A stretch of 64,000 nt of DNA from Luzula sylvatica (Eukaryota > Streptophyta > Magnoliopsida > Poales > Juncaceae), in the NCBI GenBank assembly GCA_946800325.1, contig OX326959.1, positions 42,844,551 through 42,908,550 on the forward strand, in the 5' to 3' direction. Both the position numbers and the translations under genes were made by a program. Below, in pieces: positions 47,725 to 60,629 of the stretch; position 1 is the first letter of the stretch, and the number at the start of each line of letters is the position of its first letter. The notes beneath the pieces are model-generated. The model saw only the letters and a program-made list of their open reading frames with translations. It was not told where the DNA came from and searched no databases.

Positions 47725-49551
47725 ACTAATTTTGTACTGTTTAGTGGGTTATTAAAGCATAATTTATACAGCTATTCATTCATTTATATCTCCCAATATA
47801 TAAACGAGTAAACTACTAACAAATAGTTTTTTTCCGGAGATATGAGAGTGACTAGTAAAAATGTCGTTATCCTTTTCAGTATGGAAATGAGAAATTCAAA
47901 CAATCTCCTAAAAATATTTATCACTGTCCACATATGAAAAACATTCAAGTAAAAAAATGAATTATGCAATTATCTGTTGTGTTAATTTCTTTCTACAAAC
48001 ATCTCAATCTTTTGGTGACTTGTATTTTACTCAGTACATATATAATGTGATGCTTTTATAAATATGACCCGGTCCAAAAAAAAATTGATGGGTCGACTTG
48101 AACTTATAATATTTGAAATGAAATGTTAAAAACTCGTCGACCTGAAATATATCCGAATACAAATATGAATGATCGGAAGTCAGATCGACAAATAACTCGT
48201 GATCGTCTTACCCCACAGCAAAATGATCCACTGAATATATTGTTCGGGCGATTCGAAAGTTATATAAAAATTTACCTGTGAGGAAAATCTTCTATTACTC
48301 AAATTTATTTGAACTACAATCAAAACTAGCTAGCTTTAAGACTTCAATAACCACAAACATGAATGAACTTGAATCCAAAATGGCCCGACTCAACTCGAAT
48401 AATTGCCCCATCTATGTTTATTGAATATATATAATTGTAGATATTAATGATTTATGAAAATATTTAATAAATTAGTTTTTAAGATTGAATTACAATAAAA
48501 AAAATTGTTTTGTTTTTAATGTTTAAATAAATTGAAGCCATTTATCTTGTCCCGGATTCCACCACTACATCCTCTATATCCTAATTAACACACTTAACTG
48601 ACGATTAATTACAATTAATTAATATTCATCTTAATTAATAATAATTAATTGTTAATTTGTATTCCTTGTTGTTTGTTAATTACATATAGAGAATGTTGTG
48701 GTGAAATTTGGGGGAAAGTAAAATTTCCCTTCAAATTTCATTAAACAAAATATATATGTTTCACTTGGAATATTGTTAGTTCTCCTTCAAATGAAAGGGT
48801 ATTAATATTATTATTTTTTAAGAAAATTGTCTGTATATTGTAGTTATATTTTTACAAAAATTGATACGTCTATCGAATGTCCAGAGCGTATTTTACCTAT
48901 ATAAATTATTGGAGTAGTGACGTACGCCCCCTAGTAATCTCCTCTAAGAATCTTGATGACGTGGATATGATTTAACAATTTAAAAATGAATACATAAATA
49001 TATAATTTAACATCTTAATTTATGGTTTGATTATCTGTCAAATCACGAATTATGATGTTAATTATTAAAGTGTTAAATCATATTCACGTCATCAAAGTTC
49101 TTTGAGGGAAATATATATATAGTCTCTACAATCCTAGAATACTTCATTATTCAAAATACTGCATATATATTTACTGTAAATCACATATTGTTATATATTG
49201 AATTTTTTTTTAATTTATTTCATGACCCAACAGTTTGTATTAGCATGGTGAAACTTATCATTCATCACTCCACTTTCACATGAGTACAAAAGCTAGTTGA
49301 GCTATATATATGCATTTCAGTGTCACTGGAGCCAAATGTTTCAGTATACTTGTGTGAACTCTGAAATGAGCTAATTAATCATGTCGATATATAGTGCTTT
49401 CTATTTTTGTAATTAAACCTTGTGTGAACTCTGAATTGGCTAATTAATCATGTCATCTATGATTCTATATAGTGCTTTCTAAGTTTACAATTATAATAAC
49501 TTCTGTGAACTCATCTTATTACTAAAATTAAATTGGACTAGTAAGAGTAAT
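47725..49551. other. Intergenic, one MITE-like hairpin
   Basis: No gene. About 48536-48732 has inverted ends with GATTCCACCACTACATCCTC on the left and GAGAATGTTGTGGTGAAATT on the right, related to the 46050 MITE. Confidence 0.45.
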
Positions 49552-50135
49552 TAGAGCTGGCAAAATCTGATCCGACCCGTCCGAATTCGAATCTGACCCG
49601 ACCCGAAAATATTGAAAAGTCAACGACCCAAAACCGAATGATCCGAACCCGAAATCGACCCGAAACCGAATGACCCGAAACCGACCCGAAACCGAATGAC
49701 CCAAACCCGAAACCGACCCGAAACCCGAATGACCCGAATATTAAAATATTATTGTTAAAATCAATATAATATTGCTAAAATATCTCGGAATCAATAAAAT
49801 AAATCAGAAATTACCCGAAAACTAAATTTTTGGAAAATCGAATGATTCGAAATCAAATTTTGTGAAATCTGAATTATCCGAAAATCAAAATAGTCAAGAC
49901 CCGAATGACCCGAAAACCGAAACGACCCGAAACCGAATGATCCGAAAACCGAAACGACCCGAAAACCGAAACGATCCGGAACCGAACGACCCGAGACCCG
50001 AACGACCCGAGACCCGAACGACCCGAGACCCGAACGACCCGCGATCCGAACGACCCGAATGACCCGAACCCGAAACCATCCGAACCCGAAATGACCCGAT
50101 CCGAACCTGACTCGACCCGCCCGATTGCCACCTCT
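49552..50135. mobile_element. Mutator-like MITE with CCGAAACGACC repeats
   Basis: Termini TAGAGCTGGCAAAATC and (inverted) AGAGGTGGCAATCGG. Flanks AAGAGTAAT and ACTAGTAAT agree at seven of nine bases. The interior is a run of ACCCGAAACCGA-type units, which creates long artificial open frames. Confidence 0.65.
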
Positions 50136-50144
50136 ACTAGTAAT

Positions 50145-50804
50145 GACTGATAGGTGCATGCAGTCAGTAATTTTTTCACATGGACTTTATGTTTTACTGT
50201 TTGACTGAATTTTACTAATCTTTCTGATTGCATATATAACAAAAGAAAATTATACATGTTCCCTCTAAATTCCCCTACACCAATGTTGGCAAGTAATGGA
50301 CCAATGGTAAACCAAACAAATAAGAAAAAACATATGTGAAACTAGAACTTTTTTATGTATCAAGGTTTCATTTATTTATTTAATATCGTATTTATTTTTG
50401 AAAATATAATATCGTATTTATATTTATTTAACATCATTTTAACACAATAGGAACATCACATTTCACTGTAATAGATATGCCCTTCAAAAAATCTTTTCCG
50501 AGAGAAACCCTTTAGAAAATCTCGAAATATCAAATTTACCTTACAATAATTGCATATATCATATTTACCCATCCCATATACCTACAAATATGAAATTCCT
50601 TAAAAAAAAAAACTTAAATTTCCTAACTAGCTACAACAACACGAGTAAATAGAAAATGATATCGTAAATGAATTCCAAATCAATCACATTTTGTGTTGAT
50701 AGCCCTATATATCGACAAATTCCAACATTTCATAACTACAAACTACATCATTTGACAAATAAAGAGGTTATTTCTACAAATTTCACATTGAGGTTTATCT
50801 TAAA
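50145..50804. other. 3' flank of the glycosyltransferase gene
   Basis: No coding frame or bounded repeat seen. Confidence 0.35.
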
Positions 50805-53800
50805 TTAAAAGAATTTGCTTTTTCTAGTCGTTTTCTTTTCTTGAAGTAACTTTGATACCCATCTCTTCTTGTTGTGTAAGCCAGCAAGGTGCACCATGAA
50901 ATCTCCTTCAGAATATACTCCTACAATTTCATCAAACTATAATGTCATGCATGCATACCCCTATAAAATATGAAAAATCTAATTTATACCATCATAATTC
51001 ATACCTTTTTTTTCCTTTTGGAAAACATAATAATGATGATGATATTTTAAGTTTTTAACTCAATACAGAATGAATAAAAAAATTAAGAACCTTGCCAAGT
51101 AGTCCACGGTGAGAAGACTAGTCGAGAGAGAGACTTTCTCGAGGGGAACCAAGGGTAAGAGTTAAAAACACACTGCATCGGAGATATTCGAACGTGGGCT
51201 CGTGATTCTTCGTCTGAAAGACCGTCTATCAAGTGCTTCAGTGCGGCATTGTCGCCGCTCTTTGTCAAGCCAAATTGAACGAATGAAGTTTGGTTCCACC
51301 ATGTGCTGAGAAATTTATTGCTCCATTCTGATTTTCTTACGAAAAAAACGCCTAAAAAGGATTTGATATGTATAAATATGTTACATTAAATTTGAAAAAA
51401 AAAATTGAGAAATAAAAAAAGAAGAAGTTTTAACTGTTTATATATCTAGAGCGATTTGATAACATGAAATTGAAATTGAAATGTTTCTTTAAAAAATAAA
51501 AAGTTCCAGAAGATATTCGATCCTTTTTTACACGTTGCACATTTTTTGTTAGAAAAAAAAGGTTAGGGATGGAAAATTGGTAAAAAAATTCAACCAGGAG
51601 TGGAATGGCCCTTTTTCCCTTTTCTTTATGGGCTAAAGCTTTATTGTCGGTATAAAAAGAATAATTCAGGCCATAGTAAAGTCTACCACAATTATTAAGA
51701 ATAAATAATTGATTCAAAACAATATATACAAATTAAAATTTCATATATACGCTTCAAAAAACTAAAATTATCATTTTTATCCTGTAAAAACTGGAAGTAT
51801 GATGTTTTTAATACCGGAAAGGGTAAATTTGATAATTTCAGTTTTGGGAGAACAAATATGATATTTTGAGTTTACGGAAGATTGTATATATGAAATTTCT
51901 TCGATATAAAATTACCAGCGTTAACACCGTTAAAATCCTCAGTCAGTATGATGTCGGGCGACGATTCGAAATCTTCATGGCCAATTAACCCAAGAAGAAT
52001 ATCCTCCTAAATTTTTAATAAATAATGGAAATCAGTAATTAATAGTAAAATCTTATTTTAGTATTTAAACTTTTATCTATCATTAATTTACTAAGTTCTT
52101 TTTTTCAATTTTAATGTTTTTTCCTCAATAAACTTCAATGTTAACACCTATATTTTTAAATCAATATACCTTGTGTATTGTTTTAGTCAACATGTTATTT
52201 TACTTTCTTTTTCTTCTTTTTTTCTTTTTTTGATTTAAAACATGTTCTTTTACTTTATTGCATAAAAATAAATTCCATTCTGCCAAAATTGCAACCAGAG
52301 CCCCTGTATTATTGAAACTTACAAAAGAGCCAAAATTGCAACCAGAGCCCCTGTATTATTGAAACTTACAAAACACCCTTTTATTTTTAAGAAATGTATC
52401 TCTATCATTAAATTCCCTCAAATAGTAGACATCAACTAGTTTGGTCGGAATCTGATGTTTTTTTTTGGACGAATATAAGGTGGGTCCTGCGGATGTCAAT
52501 GGGTCGGGTAAAATTCAAACCCGCGGGTATCCGACCCGAACGGAACGGATAATATCCGGAAAAAAATATCCGCTGGTCGAGCTTTACCAAAAAAAATACC
52601 CGTTTCGGGTTTGGGTACGGAAGTAAATTTTTACCCTCGGGTATACTTGAACCCGAAAAAATACCCGAACCCAAAAAGTATCCGAAAAATACCCGAAAAT
52701 ATCCAATGATAAGAAAATTTTGAATTTTTACGGATTAATTATTTGTAATATTTGGATTTTTAATTTATTTTGTACAAGTTGTTTGTTTTGTGTATTTAAA
52801 ATTGTTGGTAATTTTACGTACTTGTATAATAATTTTTAGATTTGTTTTAGATTTTTTATTGATGATTTTCGGGTAACAGGTTCGGATTCGGGTATACCTG
52901 TTATCCGTGGGTTCGGGTTCGAGTATAAATTTTTACCCACGAGTATTTTTTGTTTAGGTTCGAATAATATTCGAAAATTCAAATTCGGATATGGAGGAGG
53001 CGTACCCAAATCCGACCTGTCCCGTTGGCATTCCTAGTGGGCTCTTTGTCCCTTATTTATTTTTGAGATGTTGGATTTGCCGAGATTCGAACTCCTCACA
53101 TTTTTGAGGCTTGAGTCATACCAACCGCTTGAGCTAACAAGCCTCAGTGGAATCTAATGTTTTTACAGCAGTTGACATGTTGCATGTGTTTTATTTACAA
53201 GTTTTCATTGGAAGTGTCAATTGTTCTAAATAATAATTATTATTATTATTAAAATTAAAATAGAACTCCCAAAAAACAAGTTTGGTCAATATTCCACAGC
53301 AAAATGTATAATGCAAGAAAAATAAGTTAAACATATGCAAAATAGAAGTCTTAGGTGAAGCATTAAAAACCTAATTAAAAAATGACTAATTGGTCTCTCT
53401 CTCTCTCATGATTATTCATTAGAAATAAATAAGGAGAATTCTTCAAAACCCCCTATTTTTTTTTAATTCCTCAAAAACCCCCTAACTTTTTGATTATTTC
53501 AAAAACCCCCTATAAATATAATTTAATTCTTACAAAATCTCCTAAAAGGTTAACTTTAACGTTCCATCTAATTTTCATTTTTTTTGGACAAAAATATCCT
53601 TCTAGATTTTCTTTTATAAATTCTTTTATTCAATATAAATTAATAAATACATAAATAAATTAAATATTTCATGATAAATATTTCACATTATTATAATTAA
53701 AAATAGTTTATGATAATATTTTGCAACTCACTATTTTATTTTACTATTTATACTAAATATTATTTCACATTACATTTTTAATTTTTACATGAAATAATTT

Positions 53801-55358
53801 TATATAAAAATCATATAGTAAATTATAGAATAGTATAATAAATATCTTCATATAATATTATGAAATATTATATTGTAAAATATTATTTATTTACTAGTTT
53901 ATAGAATAAATTCAATTATAAAATAAATTGTGAAGGTATTTTGGTCCAAAAAAGTATAATTTGGATGAAAAATGAAAAATAACACTAATAGGGACTAATA
54001 GGGGGTTTTTAAAGAATTAAACTCAATTTATAGCGAGTTTTTCAAACAATCTAAAAGTTAGGAGGTTTTTGAGAAATTCCAAAAAAATTTGGGGATTTGT
54101 GAAGAATTCCCCATAAATAATTGCTCTCTCATGATTTATTTCATTCACCTAACTAAAAAAAAAAATTGGACACGTAAACAAACAAAAAAATTATTTCAAA
54201 TAACCTACGGGTTTTCATAAAAAAAATAAAATAAAATCATTCACAGATACCAATTTGGACACGTAAACTCCATAGTTTGCCTAACTAAAATTATGTTCTT
54301 TTTTAATTTTAATTAACTAATATCAGATTCTTGTATATATGAAAAATGTTCCAAAAATAATTGGAAGATCATATCATATCATATTAATATAAATCAACTT
54401 TTCCTAAAGATAAATTATAAAAAAGGGCCATTTTTTACACATAAATTGAACACCCAAAATATTAGGATGCAAAATTTACTGAAATATAATTATTCGTTTC
54501 GATAAATATAGTAATACTTTTAAAGTTCATAATTTCTTAATTAATTAAGAGATTCTATTTTTTTTACTTACCAGACAAATATTTGGATTCATCACCAAGA
54601 TATCCTGAAATTATCACAACAACAAAACAGAACATCAGATACTCAAAACCAAATATTTGAACATAAAACAATTTATTTATGCTAATTCATATTGGATAAA
54701 CTCACATCATCATTCCAGAAAACCCAGTCATAATTTCTCAAACCCGAGTTAACAGCCAATATTTTGCTCCAACTTGGAGGCCGAGTTGCGTCCACCATTG
54801 AACTCGCATCGATAAATTTGTAACCCTTCTTTTCTGCATATGCCTTCATATGAAAACATAAGAAATATCATTAATATCCCCTTAATTTTAATCGAAATAA
54901 TGAGTAAACAACCCTTTTTATGTTTGTATTAGTACAAGATATTGAAGCAGGGCATTTTTGCAATATTTTGGAAATAAATAAGAAAGAATGTTTATGGTAC
55001 ATAATATTATTGTTAAGTTTTTGTAGGGGTATTCATGATATTAAACATTTTGCAGAGGCGCACGTAAAATTTCGCAAACAAGTTATGAATATTTAAGTTT
55101 AGCAAATACCTTCTTATTATTCCACACCTCTTCTTGAACTCGATTAGATAGACTCACTATTGCGATGCTCTGACGATCGGTACCGGTTCTGGTTCGTACG
55201 GTTGATACTGTTGAACACTCTCTTCCAAGAGTGTTGGCATGACGAAGAATGAAAGAAACCGATTGGAGAGTTATGATGATGAGAAGAAAAGTGAGGGAGA
55301 TGAATGGAAGCCATGGCTTTTGTTTCTTTGCTTGGAGTTTTGAAGGTTTTGAAGCCAT
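50805..55358 (-). CDS. GT34-like (GMA12/MNN10-type) glycosyltransferase, Golgi type II protein
   Basis: Six exons join in frame to 295 residues: 55110-55358, 54706-54843, 54572-54604, 51916-52006, 51091-51351, 50805-50920; all introns GT-AG. A type II anchor lies at about residues 17-37 (LPFISLTFLLIIITLQSVSF) after a basic tail. Next: a segment like IAIVSLSNRVQEEVW; RPPSWSKILAV...YDWVFWNDDDILVMNP with the acidic metal/sugar-nucleotide motif at the exon 2-3 border; DIILTEDFNGVNAGVFFVRKSEW; and GDFMVHLAGL near the end, typical of the fold. It probably transfers a sugar to a cell-wall or glycan acceptor; the substrate is unknown. An upstream in-frame ATG at 55391 overlaps a TATA-like CTATAAAT, so I start at 55358. 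The third intron is ~2.6 kb and carries transposons. Confidence 0.82.
52460..53148 (-). mobile_element. tRNA-derived SINE with nested insert
   Basis: The minus strand starts TGAGGCTTGTTAGCTCAAGCG, holding a pol III A box (TAGCTCAAGCG) and, ~40 bp later, a B box (AGTTCGAATCT), and ends in a short A tract. Flanks GGAATCTGATGTT (52447-52459) and GGAATCTAATGTT (53149-53161) form a 13-bp duplication with one difference. The body, without the insert, is only ~130 bp. Confidence 0.75.
52489..53036. mobile_element. Mutator-like MITE with GGGTATCCGACCC repeats, inside the SINE
   Basis: Ends GCGGATGTCAATGGGTCGGG and (inverted) TAGGAATGCCAACGGGACAG. Flanks GTGGGTCCT and GTGGGCTCT agree at seven of nine bases. 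The interior is built of CGGGTATNCCCG-like units around an AT-rich core. Confidence 0.65.
53433..54113. mobile_element. MITE with long inverted arms in a glycosyltransferase intron
   Basis: Starts GGAGAATTCTTCAAAACCCC and ends (inverted) GGGGAATTCTTCACAAATCC, with an 8-bp duplication ATAAATAA at 53425-53432 and 54114-54121. Arms of ~150-200 bp share CCCCCTAACTTTT and TTTTGGACAAAAATA text with the 38.5-kb foldback element. Confidence 0.8.
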
Positions 55359-55746
55359 GTGGGAGAGAGAGAGAGAGAAAGAAGCTTTCATTTATAGCCT
55401 CCCTTTTATTATTCTGATACATTTTTTGATTAAAATTCCAAATTTAAACGATCCAGACTTTAAAAGTCCGTGATTACAACGAGAATTTGCAAGTCCCGCT
55501 AAGAAAACAAAAATCACACACACATAATATATGTTGTAAAATAAGTAAACAAAAAACAAGGGAAATGTTTTATTCAGATTGTTATACAACTTGGTACATA
55601 ATATAACCCTATGACATGTAAAGAATGAAAACCCTAAAATTATAATTAATCATCTCAGATAAAAATACCAAAAATCTTCGGAGTTGTAAAATGAAAGAGA
55701 CTTGAGTTTAATAGTTTTTAATATATGCATGGATATTCACACACAC

Positions 55747-55777
<31 letters not shown>

Positions 55778-56196
55778 CATTAATTTTCATGAGAAGAATT
55801 CTTAGTTTTATAAGTAAAAAAAATTTCACCGTTAATGTATTATTATATGATTGTTTTAAAAAAAAGAAACAATGCATGTCAAATATATTATTATTAGTAT
55901 TATTATTATGTTGTTGTTGTTGTTGTTGTTGTGGTTGGACTATGATGTTTGTAAATACATAGCATTTTTTTGTACTCTCTACTTTTTATTAGTTCGATTT
56001 GCGTTTTGAAATAAATAAATAAAAATTTATTACAGTATGTGAAGTTCATTAATTTAATATTATAAAACAAAAATATTCATGTAAATTTAATGATAAAAAT
56101 GTTCGAATCATGATATCATATTAATAAATTATGTTATTGAAAACAGCAATAATTTAACTTATATAATTAATTGCATATGGAAAGAAAAAATATTAA
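55359..56196. promoter_or_regulatory. Upstream region of the glycosyltransferase gene, with microsatellites
   Basis: A TATA-like CTATAAAT on the minus strand at about 55392-55399 sits ~35 bp above the chosen ATG. Further up are an ATT run (55747-55774) and a GTT run (55910-55932). No other gene seen. Confidence 0.45.
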
Positions 56197-57426
56197 TCTA
56201 TTATATATATGAATCTCGATATAAATCTAATAAATAAATAAATATGAATACAGTAAATTGTATACTTTTAAAAAAGCATACTTCAGTTATACATTTAATT
56301 ATCACGGTAGATAGACATTAATTTAACCACACTATTATATTGGACCCAAATTTGTACAAAAAATTTGTGTCATATTATCACATTCATTTCAACCATTAAA
56401 TTATGATATATGACACATTTTAGATCATTGATTAATCATTATATTTTATAATCATAGTTTTTTTGTAACAATTTAAGTGTCCATTATTTTACATCATGTT
56501 TTAAACATTTTTAGAAATCCACATCATTCTACATTAATGGTGTGGACTATGTGAATGCAATGGAAGACGGAAAATTTATATATAAAATAATAATAAATTA
56601 ATATATTGTAAAACATACAACATATATTCGTACAGTTCATACATACCGTTTATCATAATTTGAATTTGTAAAAATATTATGTAAGAAAATACATATTTAC
56701 ATAATATAATTTTAAATATTTTATTTACATAGTAAAAATGTTAAGTATTATTATTTATTTTCAAAACATTATAACTATAAGAATCTTACATAATACTAAG
56801 GTTATTATATTTGTGTTTTTAATCCAACAAAATTAATATTAAAAAAATAGTTTATCCATCTAAATAACATCTTAAACTTATAAACACCTATCAAATAGTA
56901 TTGTCATTTTTTAAAATGTGAATTTTAGAAAAATCATATGATAGAAAATAATTTGTATTTATGTTTATGCTAAATTAAATTTATATATTATTTATTAAAT
57001 TATTTTCACTATTACATTTGATATTTTTTATAATTTTCATTGCATTTTGAATCAATAAAAAATTATTAGTAGTATATAATTAATGATGTGTTACTACAGA
57101 TGTCGCATGGTTCATTATTTTTATATTTATTGTATGAAAACTTGTAATTAACAATGCTATAATATTTGTTTTTATGTTTTTTCTTAAAATTTTGTTATAC
57201 CTTATATAATATTATACAATGACATGTTATTATTTGATTAAAAAAATTAAAAATTGTTATCATAATGTAAAATAATTGTGAAATATATACATAATCATAA
57301 ATAAATGAGATTAAATAATTTTATTGCGAAATGATATTATTGATATTATCATACAAATGTGTAGTTTGTATTACAATAAACAACATACTTAACTTGTTTC
57401 GCCGCGTAACGCGAGCATTCTTCTAA
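56197..57426 (+). mobile_element. Candidate non-autonomous Helitron
   Basis: The 3' end reads CGCCGCGTAACGCGAGCATT then CTTCTAA followed by T: a short GC hairpin (CGCG-TAA-CGCG) ~10 bp before CTAA, the Helitron hallmark. The upstream start TCTATTATATATATGAATCTC, between A and T, is plausible but chosen by eye. No Rep/helicase frame. Confidence 0.5.
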
Positions 57427-60149
57427 TTTTATTTTTATTTTTCAATGATAACCAGAATTATTGAGGTTACTGATTTATGGACTTTGAAAGTCCTGTATTT
57501 AAAATAAAGTTTGAAGTCCCTGATTGAGTGAGATTTGAATTTCACCCCAAAAACAAAGGTCAATTTGGTCATTATGAAAACAAAGAGGGCCGGCCTATCA
57601 ACATGCATTGATTGACTTATATACGGGGAAGAACTATTAGAAGAATATGATAGCTCTTCTCGAAGTTTATATACCCTGTTGTTTCTAACTTTGAAATATA
57701 ATATTCAAATTCAAATTAGATCCATTCTAAGATATTATCAACATATGAATCGTCTGCAATTTAAATTCACATATACTTTTACTAAAAATTTAATAAGAAA
57801 TGTTGTATTCAAATTTCATTGACATCAATTTACACAGAACAAACGAGTCTTTTACATTTATTTTTTTAACAAGAAATTTAGTTATTTATTTTTTATTTTC
57901 AAAACATCTTTTTCTCTTATGGTTAATGGTTGGTATTTCAAAATTGTATACTCACGGCTGCAAAGTTATAAAAATAAATAATAATTAACAGACTCCCAAT
58001 CCTACTTAGTGGTTCTGTCACGAATATGGGACGCTAGTCCTAAATTATTGTTATTTCATGATTCTATGGAGACGTCTCAACAACTAGAATGCCACAACAT
58101 AATATATAACGACTTCACATTGTACAAATGGATCAAAAATAAAAATCAGATTATTTTAGAATGTCTGATAGAAAAAGATATAATAAAATTTTTTCCAAAC
58201 AATGCAATCTCAAATGTCATGTTTATCATCGAGACGTGAGGCGACAGATTATTTTGGATGAACCATTACTAAAAACGATAATCTATGAAAGTCACCCAAT
58301 GAAAAAAAAAACAAGAATAAGATTTATTTTTCATTTATGAATATTTTTTACATTTAAAAATTTGTAAAGATAAGGAAATAGAAATTTACCTAATAATCAT
58401 TGCATAACATTATATAAATTTAGTAAACTGAGAGGCTATGTTTAGCTCTCCTTGAGAAAACAAATTAGACCATCAAATGAATGAGTGTGATCTTTTCGAA
58501 ACTAATTGCAATGTTTGAAATTGATGAATAACAGAGAAAATTAGCTGGGTTTCTGGAATCTGGACGATGGCTCGATTAAAACGATAAAAATGACATAAAT
58601 AAATCACAAACCACGAGGAATACAATAGAACACCGAATTTTTTTTCCAAACACACCCTGACTTTGAAAAATATTTTAAGCGAAGTCTTATTTCTGTAAGA
58701 ATATAAGAGAAAAGTCGTCCTTAAATTCATTAATCATAATGAGTAATATAATAACATTTACATAGATTTTACATAACCCGACATGTACCCTCGTTAACCA
58801 ACTTCCTATTTTATAATATTATTATATAGGAAAATATATCAGGTCCCCGTAACTCAATAAAATATTTTTGATGCGTCAATCGATGATGTTTAATTAAATT
58901 GATTAGTTTTTTTTAATTGAATCAATTAAATTAAACATGATTTGAAAATTAATCAATCAAATCAACCCATTAAAACTATTTCTATTGAGTATCAAACTTA
59001 TATATTAAGGATGTAGAGGACTTCATATCTAACACCTTATTATATTATGGTATAACCTCTTACACTATCTATCTTATTTTAATAATATTATTTTACTATA
59101 TATTTTTCAGTTAAAATTTTTATTGTGTATTAACATTTTTTTAGTAATACACTATCATACGCTTTCTATCTTATTTTGAATGTTAGTTGTAATTTTCATA
59201 TCTGACATGATCCAAATATTTAATCAACATCGGAGTAGAGTTGGCTAATGTTGACTTGACTATTTAAAATCATGCCTGATTCGATCTGAAAATATTGGAA
59301 ATTCAATCATCCAAAACTCTTATCCTCAACAACAAAAAAATCCCAAGTATAGGAATTATCACAAATACCCCTAGAACATACAAAAATATTGAGTTATATA
59401 TTTAGCCCCCCAAATTAATCACAAGTTTCTTAATGAGGTGACAAATAAATATTAAATGGGTTGATTTAGTATTATTAATTGATTTCGTTAGTAACTGAAT
59501 TGACGTATCAATTAATAATTAATATGTACTGATATAATTTATTGACATGTCAAAGAACTTGTCAATTAATAATTAATTGAGTCAATTAGAAAGCCCAACC
59601 AACGCATATAATCCTCTTTTGTAGGTATTTAGGATATTTCAAATTTTGGCGGAATATATGTGATATTTCAAGATTTTGTAGGGGGTCCAGTGAAATTCCA
59701 CCTTTCATATAGTTTTGTTTGGACTAAAATTGATGAACCAATTTAATATACCGAATAGTTTCTATACACGCGTTTATTTGTTTTTAGAAGTTAACTCTCC
59801 TAATTTCATACTTGTTTCCCAAGCAAATAATTGAGAACTGTACAAGCATGATGAAAAAAAAAGAGGATTTACATATTTACCCTTTCTTAAACTTAACATA
59901 TTTATCCTTCTTAAAATTAAAATATCATATTTATCCTTTCATAAATCCAAAATATCATATTTACTCAAAAATTAAAAAACATCCAATTTCTCCGTTAAAA
60001 TTAACGGTCATCATTTAAAATCGTTTTATTATGAACTAGAAGTTCATTATACAAAATTTAAGCAATAATATGGTTCAGAATATTTGATTATGCATAGAAC
60101 ATGCTTGTCATGACGATGACTAAATTAAGAAAACAATACCAAAAACAAA
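57427..60149. other. Intergenic; contains one copy of a local duplication
   Basis: No gene. About 59630-59850 resembles 61895-62095 (TTTTGGCGGAATATATG, GTGAAATTCCACCTTTC, CTTGTTTCCCAAGCAAATAA). Confidence 0.45.
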
Positions 60150-60620
60150 TAACACAATATATTTGTTTACGGAGTTCGGTAGGTGATTGTTATGTAGTTT
60201 TTAACTCACCGACTACTTCCTCAATCGACCGATTCAATTGAATATAATACATGTACTTGCGTTTTCAAAGATGTTTTGCACCTTTTCGGATTTCGATTGA
60301 ATTCCCGTATCAACTCTTATAAGGTTTGTCTAGATCGATCGTTTCTATCAATCTATGACGGGGCTTTAAAACTCTTGTACTAACATATTACGATTTATAC
60401 TAAGAACTATACGTGATCGGTCACGCAAGTTGGGATCGTATGTTGATGTATTCGAAAGGGATCTATACTCTCTAAGGATGGTTAGAAGTATTGAGCTCAA
60501 GATCTTTGCTAGAGGTTTTCTCTCTTTTAAATAGTGTAAGAATAGTGAAAATGTTGGATCGAGAAAACTCGGAACGATTCTATTTATAGAATACATAGAT
60601 CATTTCCTAAACTCAGGAAA
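60150..60620 (-). mobile_element. LTR-like fragment with TATA box
   Basis: TTTGTTTACGGAGTTCGGTA near 60163 resembles a segment found in many plant copia/TRIM LTRs. A perfect plant TATA box CTATAAATAG lies on the minus strand at 60580-60589. TG/CA ends were not found, so the unit is unbounded. Confidence 0.45.
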
Positions 60621-60629
60621 TTTGTATAG

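Noticed and set aside
49791..50257. Several long open frames rich in Gly/Ser/Phe/Arg
   Set aside because: Artefacts of the short ACCCGAAACCGA repeats of the Mutator-like MITE, open in several frames at once.
53090..53150. tRNA gene on the minus strand
   Set aside because: A and B boxes are present, but there is no closing acceptor stem; an A tract and target duplications make it a SINE.
55702..55962. Open frame with Ile and Cys runs
   Set aside because: Produced by ATT and GTT microsatellites.
57800..58239. Two short open frames
   Set aside because: AT-rich, no splice context or homology visible; random expectation in such sequence.
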